DNA of 64,000 bases from Bacillota bacterium (GCA_023407575.1 JAEYLX010000069.1:1-64000), one strand, 5' to 3'. Positions 16,475 to 24,920 are shown, numbered from the stretch's first letter. A program made the numbers and translations. Notes: generated by a model from the letters alone, not told the origin.

Positions 16475-18373
16475 GTGCAGAATACAAATAACTTCGGGTT
16501 ATTAAAGCCTGAAAGACTAATAGACAATATAAGTATCAATGTTATAAATGGCAATATGGACACTGTAGACGTTGCACTAGGAAATACAGCTAAGTTTGAA
16601 AAAGCTGGAGGAACGGCAACGGCTATAACATTAACAGGGATCACACTAATAGATGGACGGAGTAAAAACTTTATAGTAAAAGCAGATAACAATTCTGGCG
16701 CTACTACTATAAACGGAAAACCACTTTATAAGCCTGGAACAACCACAGCTCCAAAACTAAAAATGAATTCGGCAGTCACAGTATGGTACGACCTTACAAG
16801 TGACTGTTTTTTTATCAAGGCTAGTGCAGGAGGAGGCACCGCGTTAGCAGGTGATGTACTAGAACCTAAAACCTTCACCAACGAAGATGACAGTGAAATA
16901 CAAGGTACAATGCCAAATAGAGGTGCGGTAAGCCAGTCATTGGCGATTAATGGCACCTACAACGTTCCAGAAGGATATCATAACGGTAGTGGCAGCGTGA
17001 CGCAATCTATACCAACAAAAGCAGCAGCCACGTATATACCAGGAACAATAGACCAAGAGATTACATCCGGGCAGTATCTAAGTGGTAAGCAGACGATTAA
17101 GGGAGATGCAGACCTTATATCAGCAAATATACTAAAAGGTAAAGATATCTTTGGTGTAGTTGGTACGCTGGATCATGTAGATATAACAGGACAAGGAACA
17201 GCCTCTGGAATTTGCCACGAAACTATTTCTAAAGGTAATTTAGTAAGCACTCGTAGACATTTTGGATTTGATACACCACTGAAACTTACAAATCCTGCTT
17301 CGCTACCAACTGGAAACGGGCAAAGGGTAGCCTACAGCGCAGATGGAATATACTTGGCAGTTGGAAATACAACTACATCACCATTTCTACATATCTGTAA
17401 ACGCAGTGGGGACACATATACAAAACTAGTCAATACATATACAGGCATAGCAAATGCAGTTTATGGTGTTGCATGGAGTCCAGATGGAACCTACTTAGCT
17501 GTGGCTGTTAGTGGTACCGCTCCATATCTCGCAATATATAAGCGTAGTGGAGATACATTCACTAAGTTAACTGACCCATCTGTGATGCCAGCTGGTGGCG
17601 CACAAGGATTAACATTTAGTAGTGATGGTGTTTATCTTGCTGTTGTACATGTTGGTGCACCATACATTACAATTTATAAACGAAGTGGAGATACGTTTAC
17701 CAAACTAACTGATCCAGCTATATCACCAGTTGGAACTGGTAGGTCTGTAGCGTTTAGTAGTGATTTAACATACTTAGTAGTAGGCCATGATAGTGCACCG
17801 TACATTACTATATACAAACGAAGTGGAGATACGTTTACCAAGTTAGCTGACCCAACAGCATTACCTACTGGCATAGCAACCGGTGTTGCATGGAGTCCAG
17901 ATGGAACCTACTTAGCTGTATCACAATATACTTCACCTCGGTTACACATATATAAGCGTAGTGGAGACACATTCACTAAGTTAACCAATCCGGCTACAAT
18001 GCCACCCTATGATACATGGGGAGTGGCATTTAGTAGCGATGGGACATACTTAACAGTATTACATGGGTTGTCGCCGTACATTACTATATACAAACGAAGT
18101 GGAGATACGTTTACCAAGTTAGCTGATCCTGCAATTTTGCCAACTGGAACTGGTCGAGCCGCATGTTACAATCCTGTTTACCCACATTTGGCAGTTGCGC
18201 ATGATACTTCTCCATTTGTAACTATTTATAAAGCGGATATAGAAGGAGATTATTTATATAAATATAATGCATTTTCTGACTTGCTATACCCTAACTATAT
18301 CAACTTTGGATTTGCAAAAGAGGAGGGTGTAACAGATGATATTATAGATATAACAACAATACCAATTAAATAG
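16475..18373 (+). CDS. Tail fibre with seven-repeat beta-propeller
   Basis: 632 residues from GTG, with GGAGG 16 bases upstream. Residues about 1-130 are the virion-attachment region (LLKPERLIDNISINVINGNMDTVD), about 130-245 contain short G-rich repeats common in phage fibres, and about 265-590 hold seven repeats of about 47 residues. Each ends near YLAV then IYKRSGDTFTKL, and starts with DP or NP. This is a WD40-like propeller of the expected seven blades and probably the receptor-binding head. Some repeats are nearly identical in DNA, which favours recombination between blades and host-range variation. Confidence 0.8.
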   Translation: MQNTNNFGLLKPERLIDNISINVINGNMDTVDVALGNTAKFEKAGGTATAITLTGITLIDGRSKNFIVKADNNSGATTINGKPLYKPGTTTAPKLKMNSAVTVWYDLTSDCFFIKASAGGGTALAGDVLEPKTFTNEDDSEIQGTMPNRGAVSQSLAINGTYNVPEGYHNGSGSVTQSIPTKAAATYIPGTIDQEITSGQYLSGKQTIKGDADLISANILKGKDIFGVVGTLDHVDITGQGTASGICHETISKGNLVSTRRHFGFDTPLKLTNPASLPTGNGQRVAYSADGIYLAVGNTTTSPFLHICKRSGDTYTKLVNTYTGIANAVYGVAWSPDGTYLAVAVSGTAPYLAIYKRSGDTFTKLTDPSVMPAGGAQGLTFSSDGVYLAVVHVGAPYITIYKRSGDTFTKLTDPAISPVGTGRSVAFSSDLTYLVVGHDSAPYITIYKRSGDTFTKLADPTALPTGIATGVAWSPDGTYLAVSQYTSPRLHIYKRSGDTFTKLTNPATMPPYDTWGVAFSSDGTYLTVLHGLSPYITIYKRSGDTFTKLADPAILPTGTGRAACYNPVYPHLAVAHDTSPFVTIYKADIEGDYLYKYNAFSDLLYPNYINFGFAKEEGVTDDIIDITTIPIK

Positions 18374-18385
18374 AGGAGAATAAGA

Positions 18386-18658
18386 ATGGCAGAAAAAAAG
18401 TATTGGATACAATTAGATCAAAACAACATAATCCGTGATTGTGTTGAATATGAAGTACCTGGGTACAGTGAGTATGAAACAGCTTACCCACTACCAATAG
18501 GATTTTACGGAGGATGGTTTAAGTATGTGGATGGCGAAGTAATTGAAATCCCGGAGCTTAAACCTGCAACAGCAATTGAAGAGTTAGAATTAACTATTGC
18601 TGAATTAGCAGTTGATACGGATTTTAGATTATCCATGCTAGAGCTTGGATTAGTATAA
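18386..18658 (+). CDS. Small fibre-associated protein
   Basis: 90 residues, acidic. The N-terminal WIQLDQNNIIRDC and GFYGGWFKYVDGEVIEIP segment, followed by an acidic helix (EELELTIAELAV), resembles small proteins encoded behind tail fibres in clostridial phages, perhaps fibre chaperones or attachment proteins. The exact role is not known. RBS GAGGAG precedes ATG. Confidence 0.65.
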   Translation: MAEKKYWIQLDQNNIIRDCVEYEVPGYSEYETAYPLPIGFYGGWFKYVDGEVIEIPELKPATAIEELELTIAELAVDTDFRLSMLELGLV

Positions 18659-18674
18659 GAAGGGAGAATATAAG

Positions 18675-18821
18675 ATGAATACATACGAAAACATGAAAAA
18701 GGTTATTGTTTTAGGTAAGAAAACCAGTGAAGAACTGCTAACAATGTGCGACGTGTTTTTTATGAATAACCGCATCACACAAGAGCAGTACACAGAGCTT
18801 ATCAATCTAATCAATCAGTAG
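18675..18821 (+). CDS. XkdX-like small protein, 48 aa
   Basis: ATG with AAGGGAG upstream encodes 48 residues: MNTYENMKKVIVLGKK, then LTMCDVFFMNNRITQEQYTEL and a short end. The pattern of a helix followed by RITQEQY resembles the tiny XkdX family found behind the fibre genes of PBSX-like phages. A terminator follows immediately. Function unknown. Confidence 0.65.
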   Translation: MNTYENMKKVIVLGKKTSEELLTMCDVFFMNNRITQEQYTELINLINQ

Positions 18822-18880
18822 GGCATCCTTCGGGGTGCTCTTTTATTATCTAAAATTATGGGCCTTCGGGTCCCTTTTAT
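18822..18880 (+). terminator. Two consecutive hairpins ending the tail operon
   Basis: GGGCATCC-TTCG-GGGTGCTC (about 18822-18841) followed by TTTTATT, then GGGCC-TTCG-GGTCCC (about 18860-18874) followed by TTTTAT. Both have stable TTCG loops. They separate structural genes from the lysis genes. Confidence 0.75.
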
Positions 18881-18908
18881 CATGACAGAAAGGTTTGGTT
18901 TAACATGA

Positions 18909-19151
18909 ATGGGAGAAGGAATAATAATTGCACTAATCACACTGGGTGGGAGCGGGCTGGGATCTCTGGCCGGTATTATCGTATCCAGCAGGCTTACAAC
19001 GTACCGGTTGGAACAATTGGAGAAAAAAGTTGATAAGCATAACGGACTTGTGGAGCGAACTTACCGGTTAGAAGAACGCTGCACTCTTCAGGATGAAAAG
19101 ATAAAAGTTGCTAATCATCGCATTGATGATTTAGAAGAAAGGGAAGGGTAA
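18909..19151 (+). CDS. Small membrane protein with coiled coil, XhlA/holin-associated type
   Basis: 80 residues. One N-terminal membrane helix (IIIALITLGGSGLGSLAGIIV), then a charged coiled coil with YRLEQLEKKVDKHN and YRLEERCTLQDEKI. This arrangement resembles phage haemolysin XhlA-like proteins, which work with holins. It lies directly ahead of holin and endolysin. ATG 18909 is in frame; an out-of-frame ATG at 18905 is ignored. Confidence 0.68.
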   Translation: MGEGIIIALITLGGSGLGSLAGIIVSSRLTTYRLEQLEKKVDKHNGLVERTYRLEERCTLQDEKIKVANHRIDDLEEREG

Positions 19152-19156
19152 ACAAA

Positions 19157-19534
19157 ATGGATTATAACCAAATATTAATGACCATAATTACGTCGGTAGT
19201 AATACCGGCGATTTTAATTATTGGGAAAGCGGTCTATAAAGAGATCGAAGAAAATGTCCAGGACAAGAAAGTTGCAAGGTATTTATTAATTGCGACGGAA
19301 TGTGTAACGGATGCAGTAGCCGGTATCGCGCAAACTTACGTCGACAAGATAAAAGACGGGGAGTGGAACAGTATTACTAAAGAAGCTGCATTTGAGATGG
19401 CGAAAGAAAAAGCGCTGCAACATCTTGGCCTTACAGGAAAGTTACTATTGCAAGAAGCCCTGGGCGATTTCGACGGATGGATAAACACCAAAATCGAGGC
19501 CGAAGTAAAAAGATTGGAGGTGCAGCATGGCTAA
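19157..19534 (+). CDS. Holin, LLH-like
   Basis: 125 residues: N-terminal hydrophobic helix (ILMTIITSVVIPAILIIGKAVY), then a charged helical region with EENVQDKKVARYLLIATECVTDAV and a C-terminal WINTKIEAEVKRLE helix. This matches the phage LLH-type holin family. It should form membrane lesions that release the NlpC/P60 endolysin, whose gene overlaps by eight bases. Confidence 0.76.
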   Translation: MDYNQILMTIITSVVIPAILIIGKAVYKEIEENVQDKKVARYLLIATECVTDAVAGIAQTYVDKIKDGEWNSITKEAAFEMAKEKALQHLGLTGKLLLQEALGDFDGWINTKIEAEVKRLEVQHG

Positions 19535-20249
19535 ATTAACAGGTAGAGGACTCGCGGACCACTGCAAGGCTAAGTTAGGCACTCCTTATGTATACGGTGC
19601 TAAGGGCAGCTATGGACCACTTTCACAGTCACATCTTAACAGTTTAATTCTAGCTTATCCGGATGTATTTACTAATATGTATGTTACCAAGGCTAGGAGA
19701 TTGGTGGGGAAGGTATGTACAGATTGCTCAGGGCTTATCTCCTGGTATACAGGTAAAAATATTGGGTCAGCTCAAATGTATGCGCAAGCTTATACGAGGA
19801 TGCCAATTAAAGATATCGATAAATTTGCTCCTGGTGTTGTGCTTTGGAAATCCGGACACGTAGCCGTATATCTCGGAGATGGTAAATATACCGAGATAGA
19901 GGCAAAGGGTATTGATTATGGATGCGTAAAGGATGATGCACGAAATAGGGGCTTTGTTTATGGCTTGACATTTAAAGATATTGATTACACCTACGATGTT
20001 AAAGTACCAGGTACGTATAAAGGCATAAATCCGTACAAGGAGCCAACAGTAACCATTCATAAGGGCATGGCTGGAGAAGTGGTTAAATGGGTGCAGTGGG
20101 AGCTTGTGGAGGCGGGATTCAACATTGAGATTGACGGAGAGTGCGGGCCGGCTACTGATAAAGCAATTAGAGCATATCAGCAAAGCTGTAAATTAGTCGT
20201 TGACGGTAAAGTAGGATTAGTAACTCGAACAGCTTTTAAGGCAGCATAA
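19527..20249 (+). CDS. Endolysin: NlpC/P60 peptidase with C-terminal peptidoglycan-binding domain
   Basis: 240 residues. NlpC/P60 domain about 5-160 with Cys67 in CTDCSGLI, His111 in KSGHVAVYLG and a polar third residue near YTEIEA (about 123-126). Residues about 175-240 are a PG_binding_1 domain (GEVVKWVQWELVEAGF, later GPATDKAIRAYQ). It probably cuts the D-Glu to diamino-acid bond of host peptidoglycan. No signal peptide, so release depends on the holin. Confidence 0.88.
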   Translation: MAKLTGRGLADHCKAKLGTPYVYGAKGSYGPLSQSHLNSLILAYPDVFTNMYVTKARRLVGKVCTDCSGLISWYTGKNIGSAQMYAQAYTRMPIKDIDKFAPGVVLWKSGHVAVYLGDGKYTEIEAKGIDYGCVKDDARNRGFVYGLTFKDIDYTYDVKVPGTYKGINPYKEPTVTIHKGMAGEVVKWVQWELVEAGFNIEIDGECGPATDKAIRAYQQSCKLVVDGKVGLVTRTAFKAA

Positions 20250-20256
20250 AAACAAA

Positions 20257-20283
20257 ACCCCGGCCGTAGAGGTCGGGGTTATA
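20257..20283. terminator. Bidirectional terminator after endolysin
   Basis: AACCCCGGCC and GGTCGGGGTT form a 10-bp stem with one wobble, flanked by A-rich sequence left and T/A-rich sequence right, so it can stop both the endolysin transcript and the reverse polymerase transcript. The stop codon of the reverse small gene overlaps its right arm. A near copy lies at 21884-21908. Confidence 0.75.
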
Positions 20284-20533
20284 ATATCTGTACCCATTGG
20301 GTAGTAAGTTTATGATATCTTATTTTAATCAGTTCCTGGAATCCGTTTCGTTCAATATAGCACCCAAATAATATAGTCGGTATGCCAGCATAGTTTTCAG
20401 GTTTAGAGTACTCTACTCGCAACGTATAAGTAATTAATTCCTTAGTCTCTGGATCTTGTAATTGTACTAACCTGGGTTTAATTTTACCTTGAGTGTTAAA
20501 CACGGCATCAACATCAATTGGAATGTTACTCAT
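20279..20533 (-). CDS. Small partner of the Y-family polymerase
   Basis: 84 residues, beta-rich: DVDAVFNTQGKIKPRLVQLQD, IPTILFGCYIERNGFQELIKIRYH and WVQIL. It overlaps the polymerase stop by four bases. A clear paralogue lies in the same place beside the second polymerase (26281-26532), sharing the G-K-x-x-P or G-M-x-x-P start, the CYI centre and KI(R/K)YH end. Small co-transcribed partners (such as YolD) accompany SOS polymerases in Firmicutes, but I do not recognise this as YolD itself. Confidence 0.72.
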   Translation of the reverse strand: MSNIPIDVDAVFNTQGKIKPRLVQLQDPETKELITYTLRVEYSKPENYAGIPTILFGCYIERNGFQELIKIRYHKLTTQWVQIL

Positions 20534-21792
20534 TCAAGGATGCCTCCTTCATATCTTGGTTTCTTTTTTTCTTTGGAAATTCCACCACTCATATGGTAGA
20601 TAGGGTGGTTTATAAAAACCGCTCTGCTAACTGCATCATCACCATATCGATCCCTTATATCATCTACAGTTTTATCGACTTTAGACAATACCTCGTATTT
20701 GCCCATATCAAACATATCGAGTTGCCGTGTTGGCGTTTCTGTAGTTACTTTGCTGGTGTGTATACCAAGATTACGTACCGGAGTACCGTTCCATGCATGG
20801 TCAAATAATTTCGCGGCTGCATTGTGGATTTCGTTAGTAATATTAGTCGGGTTAAGCAGCGTCATCTGATGAGAAAGATGGCTAAAATCATGATAGACAA
20901 TACTTATCGCGACGACGCGTATCATCACATTGTCGCATCTTAACCGAGCAGAGACAGTTTCAGCAAGTGATAGTAATACAATTTTTGCAATATCCGTCCG
21001 ATCAACATCAAAGGGAATAACGGAAGAGTTGCCGTATCCTTTATTTGCAGGTGCATTGTTAATAACAGGAGCTATATCCATACCGTTAGCAAAAGAGTGT
21101 AAGACCTCGCCTACTTTACCGAAATGACTACGTATGATACTCAAATCAGATTTAGCTAAATCACTAATTGTAAAAATACCGAGGTTATATAATTTGCGTT
21201 TAGTTGCGTGCCCCACAAATAGTAAATCACCTACAGGTAGTGGCCACATTTTGCGATTGATTTCATCAGGGTATAGTGTATGCACAAGGTCGGGTTTTTT
21301 AAAGTCGCCAGCCATCTTAGCGAGGAGCTTGTTAGTAGATATACCAACATTGACGGTAAACCCAAGTTCCTCCTTAATGCGATCCTTGATTAGGTGTGCT
21401 GCAGCTATAGGAGATCCAAAAAGACCAATAGTTCCAGTCATGTCACAATAGGCTTCATCCAAACTGTAAGGCTCAACGTCCGGAGAATACTCTCTTAAAA
21501 TATTCATGAAGGCTTTAGAGCAGCTATCATATAAATCATAGTGAGGAGGGACGGTGACAAGATTAGGACAGAGCTTAAGAGCTTCCGAAATGGTGTCACC
21601 AGTACGGACGCCGTAGCGTTTAGCCTCCATTGATTTGGCCAAGATAATCCCGTGTCGTGTTTCGACGTTTCCTCCAACTGCAGATGGTAAGTCTCTTAAG
21701 TCCCGTTCTTCACCTAAAACGTGTACTCTGTAGCACGCCTCCCAGCTCAAAAAAGCACTGTTAACGTCAATGTGAAAAATTACTTTATCCAT
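20530..21792 (-). CDS. Y-family DNA polymerase, UvrX/ImuB-like translesion polymerase
   Basis: 420 residues from the ATG of MDKVIFHIDVNSAF. Motif I HIDVN and motif III SLDEAYCDM supply catalytic carboxylates; the helix-hairpin-helix thumb lies at about LYNLGIFTISDLAKS. RQLDMFDM near the C-terminus fits the beta-clamp-binding motif QLxMF. A longer upstream frame exists but the same 420-residue start is used by the paralogue at 26529. It would copy past DNA lesions during SOS. Two LexA-type boxes precede it. It is on the reverse strand at the prophage edge, a typical lysogen-expressed location. Confidence 0.87.
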   Translation of the reverse strand: MDKVIFHIDVNSAFLSWEACYRVHVLGEERDLRDLPSAVGGNVETRHGIILAKSMEAKRYGVRTGDTISEALKLCPNLVTVPPHYDLYDSCSKAFMNILREYSPDVEPYSLDEAYCDMTGTIGLFGSPIAAAHLIKDRIKEELGFTVNVGISTNKLLAKMAGDFKKPDLVHTLYPDEINRKMWPLPVGDLLFVGHATKRKLYNLGIFTISDLAKSDLSIIRSHFGKVGEVLHSFANGMDIAPVINNAPANKGYGNSSVIPFDVDRTDIAKIVLLSLAETVSARLRCDNVMIRVVAISIVYHDFSHLSHQMTLLNPTNITNEIHNAAAKLFDHAWNGTPVRNLGIHTSKVTTETPTRQLDMFDMGKYEVLSKVDKTVDDIRDRYGDDAVSRAVFINHPIYHMSGGISKEKKKPRYEGGILE

Positions 21793-21808
21793 AAATACCT
21801 CACAAAAT

Positions 21809-21848
21809 AGAACATCTGTTTGCAATGAGTATAACAAACATGTGTTCG
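21809..21848 (-). promoter_or_regulatory. Two LexA (SOS) boxes upstream of the Y-family polymerase
   Basis: CAAAC-ATGT-GTTCG (21835-21848) differs in one position from the CGAAC-N4-GTTCG pattern, and AGAAC-ATCT-GTTTG (21809-21822) in two. Both lie within 60 bases upstream of the start codon, 26 bases apart centre to centre. They predict damage-inducible expression. Confidence 0.7.
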
Positions 21849-21883
21849 TGCGTAAAGAGGGAATAATTGCCTTATTAAATAAA

Positions 21884-21908
21884 AACCCCGGCCTTAGTGG
21901 TCGGGGTT
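21884..21908. terminator. Second copy of the CCCCGGCC terminator
   Basis: AACCCCGGCC-TTAGT-GGTCGGGGTT matches the stem of the 20257 terminator, with only the loop and flank different. It insulates the polymerase cassette on the other side. Confidence 0.7.
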
Positions 21909-22052
21909 ATAAATTCGTGTTAAGTTTCGTGTTAAGTTTTAATGAAAATCAAGTCATTTTAAAGCAAAAATAGTGCACTATGAGAAATTTATAAACACTC
22001 TCAAAACCTTTATTTATCAGCCTTATACGTATTTTAAGCATCTAAGCTATTT

Positions 22053-22089
22053 TCCTTGTAATGGGTTCGAATCCCGTCGCCTCGACTCT
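22053..22089 (+). other. tRNA/tmRNA 3' fragment, probable prophage attachment site (attR)
   Basis: The bases contain a complete T arm (ATGGG-TTCGAAT-CCCGT) followed by CGCCTCGA, which looks like the 3' strand of an acceptor stem; no D arm, anticodon arm or 5' acceptor strand precedes it. A terminator follows at once. Temperate phages often integrate into the 3' ends of tRNA or tmRNA genes, leaving such a fragment at one end. The matching gene would be left of the window. The Cys-Cys-Thr-Cys-like end would also suit ssrA. Confidence 0.6.
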
Positions 22090-22090
22090 A

Positions 22091-22120
22091 AAAGTCTTGA
22101 GTTTTCAAGACTTTTTTATT
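22091..22120 (+). terminator. Terminator behind the attachment site
   Basis: AAAGTCTTGA-GTTT-TCAAGACTTT is a perfect 10-bp stem followed by TTTATTTTT. It is probably the original terminator of the tRNA or tmRNA gene used for integration. Confidence 0.8.
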
Positions 22121-22287
22121 TTTGTGTTGTATTTCAGGTTGTATGAGTTCTAAGAATTCTTTCAGCGATTCTTCATGCTCATCCTTATTGTAATACATTA
22201 ACATAGCGTTATATTCACATTTTTAATGTACTATCAGGAGTATAATAGTCCAAAAATAATAATGCTTGTTATACAACATAGACGATA

Positions 22288-22707
22288 CTATAAAATGAAA
22301 GCATTTAACATATAAATTATGATATAAAGACCAACTGCAAGGAAGGTAAGCATTATCTTATTTAGTCGGTCATCAAAAAGTATTCTTTCTCTTTCCTCAT
22401 AAGATTCATATACTAATATCTTAGATTTTCCCACAACAAGCTTTCCATTTTTGTCTGTGAAACTATCAGAGTAAATAGCATAAAGGTCAAACAGCATAAA
22501 AGCAAAAAATAAAATTCTAATCCACAAAGCAGATGCAAAACCTAAATATACAAATATTGATGATGTCGAGCCCACAACTAGATATAAAATACCTGTGATA
22601 TACTTGTTTACATAAAATCGATGTAAGCCAAACGATCCAAAAAACAGAAGCAATACAAGTGTAGTCATTTGACTTTTAGTACTTATTTCATTTTCATCAA
22701 TGTCCAT
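22288..22707 (-). CDS. TM2-domain membrane protein
   Basis: 139 residues. The stretch LLLFFGSFGLHRFYVNKYITGILYL is the TM2 domain signature (two helices joined by a short turn with G-x-H-R-F-Y). A third and fourth hydrophobic segment (IRILFFAFMLFDLYAIY, ending in MLTFLAVGLYIIIYML) follow, so this is longer than the minimal TM2 protein. Role unknown; TM2 proteins are found in many Firmicutes envelopes. It is the first chromosomal gene right of the proposed attachment site. Confidence 0.8.
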   Translation of the reverse strand: MDIDENEISTKSQMTTLVLLLFFGSFGLHRFYVNKYITGILYLVVGSTSSIFVYLGFASALWIRILFFAFMLFDLYAIYSDSFTDKNGKLVVGKSKILVYESYEERERILFDDRLNKIMLTFLAVGLYIIIYMLNAFIL

Positions 22708-23053
22708 TGTTTCAATCCCCCACCCAAATATATTAGGGTTATTATATCATAAAAGGGGATATATGTATATGTTTTAGGGTGTTTATAGATCTACTATTGA
22801 AGTAACATAGTATGATGAAACGATATAATATATAGGGGTTATTATATCAAAAGGAATAGCAGATAAGGATAGTAGGTATTAATCTCTTAATATAAATGGC
22901 GTTTTACTCTGATGTAAACAACGTAGCAAATGAAAGTTGATATTAGGAAGAAAATGTAATATATTTAAAATGTATAAATGTATGTTTGACAGTACTTGTT
23001 TTGTCTCCTGTTGTTATAGCTATTTAGAATTAAAAATAAGTTAGGAGGGTACA
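22708..23053. other. Intergenic region between divergent genes
   Basis: 346 bases, AT-rich, without a credible ORF. TTGACA at 22986-22991 may be the -35 element for the rightward gene, but no clear -10 stands at the ideal spacing. The repeated phrase TAGGGGTTATTATATCA occurs at about 22733 (as TTAGGGTTATTATATCA) and about 22834, a possible short direct repeat. Nothing else seen. Confidence 0.4.
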
Positions 23054-23482
23054 ATGAACTCTATCAAAAGGATTACAGTAATTTCAAATCTTGCTTTATT
23101 AGCGTGGTTTTTTCTTGATATGGTTGGTTTATCTTTTGGTAATAATATTTTGGTTACAAGATCATACAAGGATGATGGAATATATTTCATTATCTTTGTT
23201 GTAGCATTAATGTTATTTGTTTTTAAAGATAAGATTGGCAAATACATATTACTTATATGGCTTTCTATTTGGCTTGCAACGCAATTTTATTCCCATTGGT
23301 ATATTACAATAGTCGGACCTTGGGAGAGGATGCGTACCTACTTTGCTAATACAATTAAATTAATACCTACGAATAATATTTACATACCAGATCTGTATCA
23401 TGTAGTGTTACACTTGCTAATCATAGTTTCGTTTGGAAGTCTTACCGTATTTTTGACTTCGTCCGAAAAAGCATATAGATAG
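23054..23482 (+). CDS. Four-helix membrane protein of unknown function
   Basis: 142 residues from ATG with TTAGGAGGGT upstream. Four hydrophobic segments (about 8-30, 46-58, 64-82 and 118-136) and a polar extracellular-type loop before the last. I do not recognise a family. It stands alone between a divergent neighbour and a strong bidirectional terminator. Confidence 0.65.
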   Translation: MNSIKRITVISNLALLAWFFLDMVGLSFGNNILVTRSYKDDGIYFIIFVVALMLFVFKDKIGKYILLIWLSIWLATQFYSHWYITIVGPWERMRTYFANTIKLIPTNNIYIPDLYHVVLHLLIIVSFGSLTVFLTSSEKAYR

Positions 23483-23575
23483 GTATAATAGTATTAAGAA
23501 ATATTGTTCTTACAAATTATTGGTGTCAACAAGATGAAACAACATGTCGTTTCATTTGTCGTTTATAAAACAAGC

Positions 23576-23621
23576 AAAAAGCCTCCCTGAATGGATGAAA
23601 AAATCCAATGGGAGGCTTTTT
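23576..23621. terminator. Bidirectional terminator
   Basis: AAAAAGCCTCCC and GGGAGGCTTTTT form a perfect 12-bp outer stem with an inner GGAT/ATCC pairing. It can serve the membrane protein gene on the left and the reverse Ig-like genes on the right. Confidence 0.85.
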
Positions 23622-23701
23622 ACTTACTCTAAATATTTTTATGTATTAAGAATTGATGATAAGATAGGAGAATATTAGAATAAAGCAACTATTTTGCTAA
23701 G

Positions 23702-24025
23702 TTAATGACAACTCAATATAGATGGATTACTATCAACTACAGTAATTACACAAGTATATTTCGCTTTACCAACTTTTGCAGTTATAGTACATTCACCGTC
23801 TGATATAGCGGAGACTAAACCTTTCTTATCAATGAAGGCAATTGTTTTGTCGCTTGAACTCCAAGTAATCTTTGTTTTTGTATCTGTTATTTTTAATAAT
23901 AAGTAAGAATCGACTTCCATAGTAGCTTTTGCCTTGCTTATTTTTACAGCTGCATATGCTTGGGTGGGTGAGATAATAGATAAAAAGAGTACAAAAATTA
24001 ATAATGCGGAAAGTAATTTCTTCAT
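23702..24025 (-). CDS. Secreted Ig-like (BIG2) domain protein, short
   Basis: 107 residues: signal peptide about 1-26 (KKLLSALLIFVLFLSIISPTQAYA), then a single bacterial Ig-like group 2 domain, with KISKAKATMEVDSYLLLKI, ITWSSSDKTIAFIDKKGLV and GECTITAKVG motifs. Function unknown; BIG2 domains act as rigid adhesive or spacer modules. It resembles the first half of the next gene, suggesting duplication and truncation. Confidence 0.82.
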   Translation of the reverse strand: MKKLLSALLIFVLFLSIISPTQAYAAVKISKAKATMEVDSYLLLKITDTKTKITWSSSDKTIAFIDKKGLVSAISDGECTITAKVGKAKYTCVITVVDSNPSILSCH

Positions 24026-24155
24026 AATCGTTCTCCTTAGTACAATGGCTTAAGTTATATAGAATTATATAGTATAGGGTATGGTTTGTAAACCCTGCCT
24101 ATAGTCTTTTGTTGGTATCTCACAACCCTAATATTAAGTTAAAATACACTATTAA

Positions 24156-24920
24156 TTACTCAAAAAAATCATTTTCTTCTTCAGTTGAAAACAGGACATC
24201 TCCAGTTTCCTCATCAAATACAGTAAGTACAAAAACACGATCATCTATATCGATAAGGTTATAAGCTTGAAGAGCATCAGCTAGAAAAGCTAGACCGATA
24301 GCCAGACCAAGGGCAGTATAAGAATTTTCTTCATAATTATCCTTGTTAGCATATGCTTTAACATCCTTCAGTAGGCTGTCTGTTTTTATATCTGTAAATA
24401 CACCTTTATAATCTTCACTAGTTAGTATTTCCTCGAGCATTAAAGTAATATTATTATTAAATTCATTTAAGAGCGCAAGTCTCTCTGATTCATACATGGA
24501 TACAATAATATGGCTATCGTCATATACTTGAACATCAATATATGTAGAATCTTCGTTATATTCCTTGGCGTATTCTTCAATAGAGTCATACATTAATGCA
24601 GTCAGGATTACTTTCGTTACCTTGTCTTTAACCGTAATGGAGCATTTATACGCTTTTTTATTATAGGTAGCGGATATGGTAGCTTTGCCTACAGATATTG
24701 CCTTTACCTTTCCCTTTGAAGAAACGGTTGCAATCTTCTTGTCACTACTTGCCCATTTTATTGAGCCAGATGCTCCAGATAGTTTTAAGGTAGAAGTCCC
24801 TCCGACATTTAATGTCAATTTGGTCTTGCTAAGCTTAACAGTGGCAGCATATGCAGTGCTGGGGGAGATTAAGGTAAAACATAAGATTAGTGATAGTAGT
24901 ACAGTTATTAATTTTTTCAT
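24156..24920 (-). CDS. Secreted BIG2-domain protein with a C-terminal unknown region
   Basis: 254 residues: signal peptide about 1-25, a BIG2 domain about 27-98 (TLNVGGTSTLKLSG, IKWASSDKKIATVSSKGKV, GKATISATYN), then about 150 residues of charged, helical sequence ending in acidic residues. The N-terminal half matches the neighbouring 107-residue gene. The second half has no family I recognise. No anchor is visible, so it is probably released. Confidence 0.8.
   Translation of the reverse strand: MKKLITVLLSLILCFTLISPSTAYAATVKLSKTKLTLNVGGTSTLKLSGASGSIKWASSDKKIATVSSKGKVKAISVGKATISATYNKKAYKCSITVKDKVTKVILTALMYDSIEEYAKEYNEDSTYIDVQVYDDSHIIVSMYESERLALLNEFNNNITLMLEEILTSEDYKGVFTDIKTDSLLKDVKAYANKDNYEENSYTALGLAIGLAFLADALQAYNLIDIDDRVFVLTVFDEETGDVLFSTEEENDFFE

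Larger units (their letters stand above)
117..22089 (+). mobile_element. Prophage, contractile-tail (PBSX/myophage type), late half
   Basis: A continuous forward block runs packaging, head, connector, sheath/tube, tape measure, baseplate, fibre, holin and lysin, in the usual order of Firmicutes myophages with PBSX-like tails. A reverse-strand Y-family polymerase cassette follows. The proposed right end is the tRNA/tmRNA 3' fragment at 22053-22089. Integrase, repressor, replication genes and small terminase are not visible and would lie to the left. The broken large terminase argues that this copy cannot package DNA unless another terminase helps. Confidence 0.8.

Noticed and set aside
22030..22089. 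A complete tRNA gene
   Set aside because: Only the T arm and 3' acceptor strand can be found; no anticodon arm, D arm or 5' acceptor strand precedes them.
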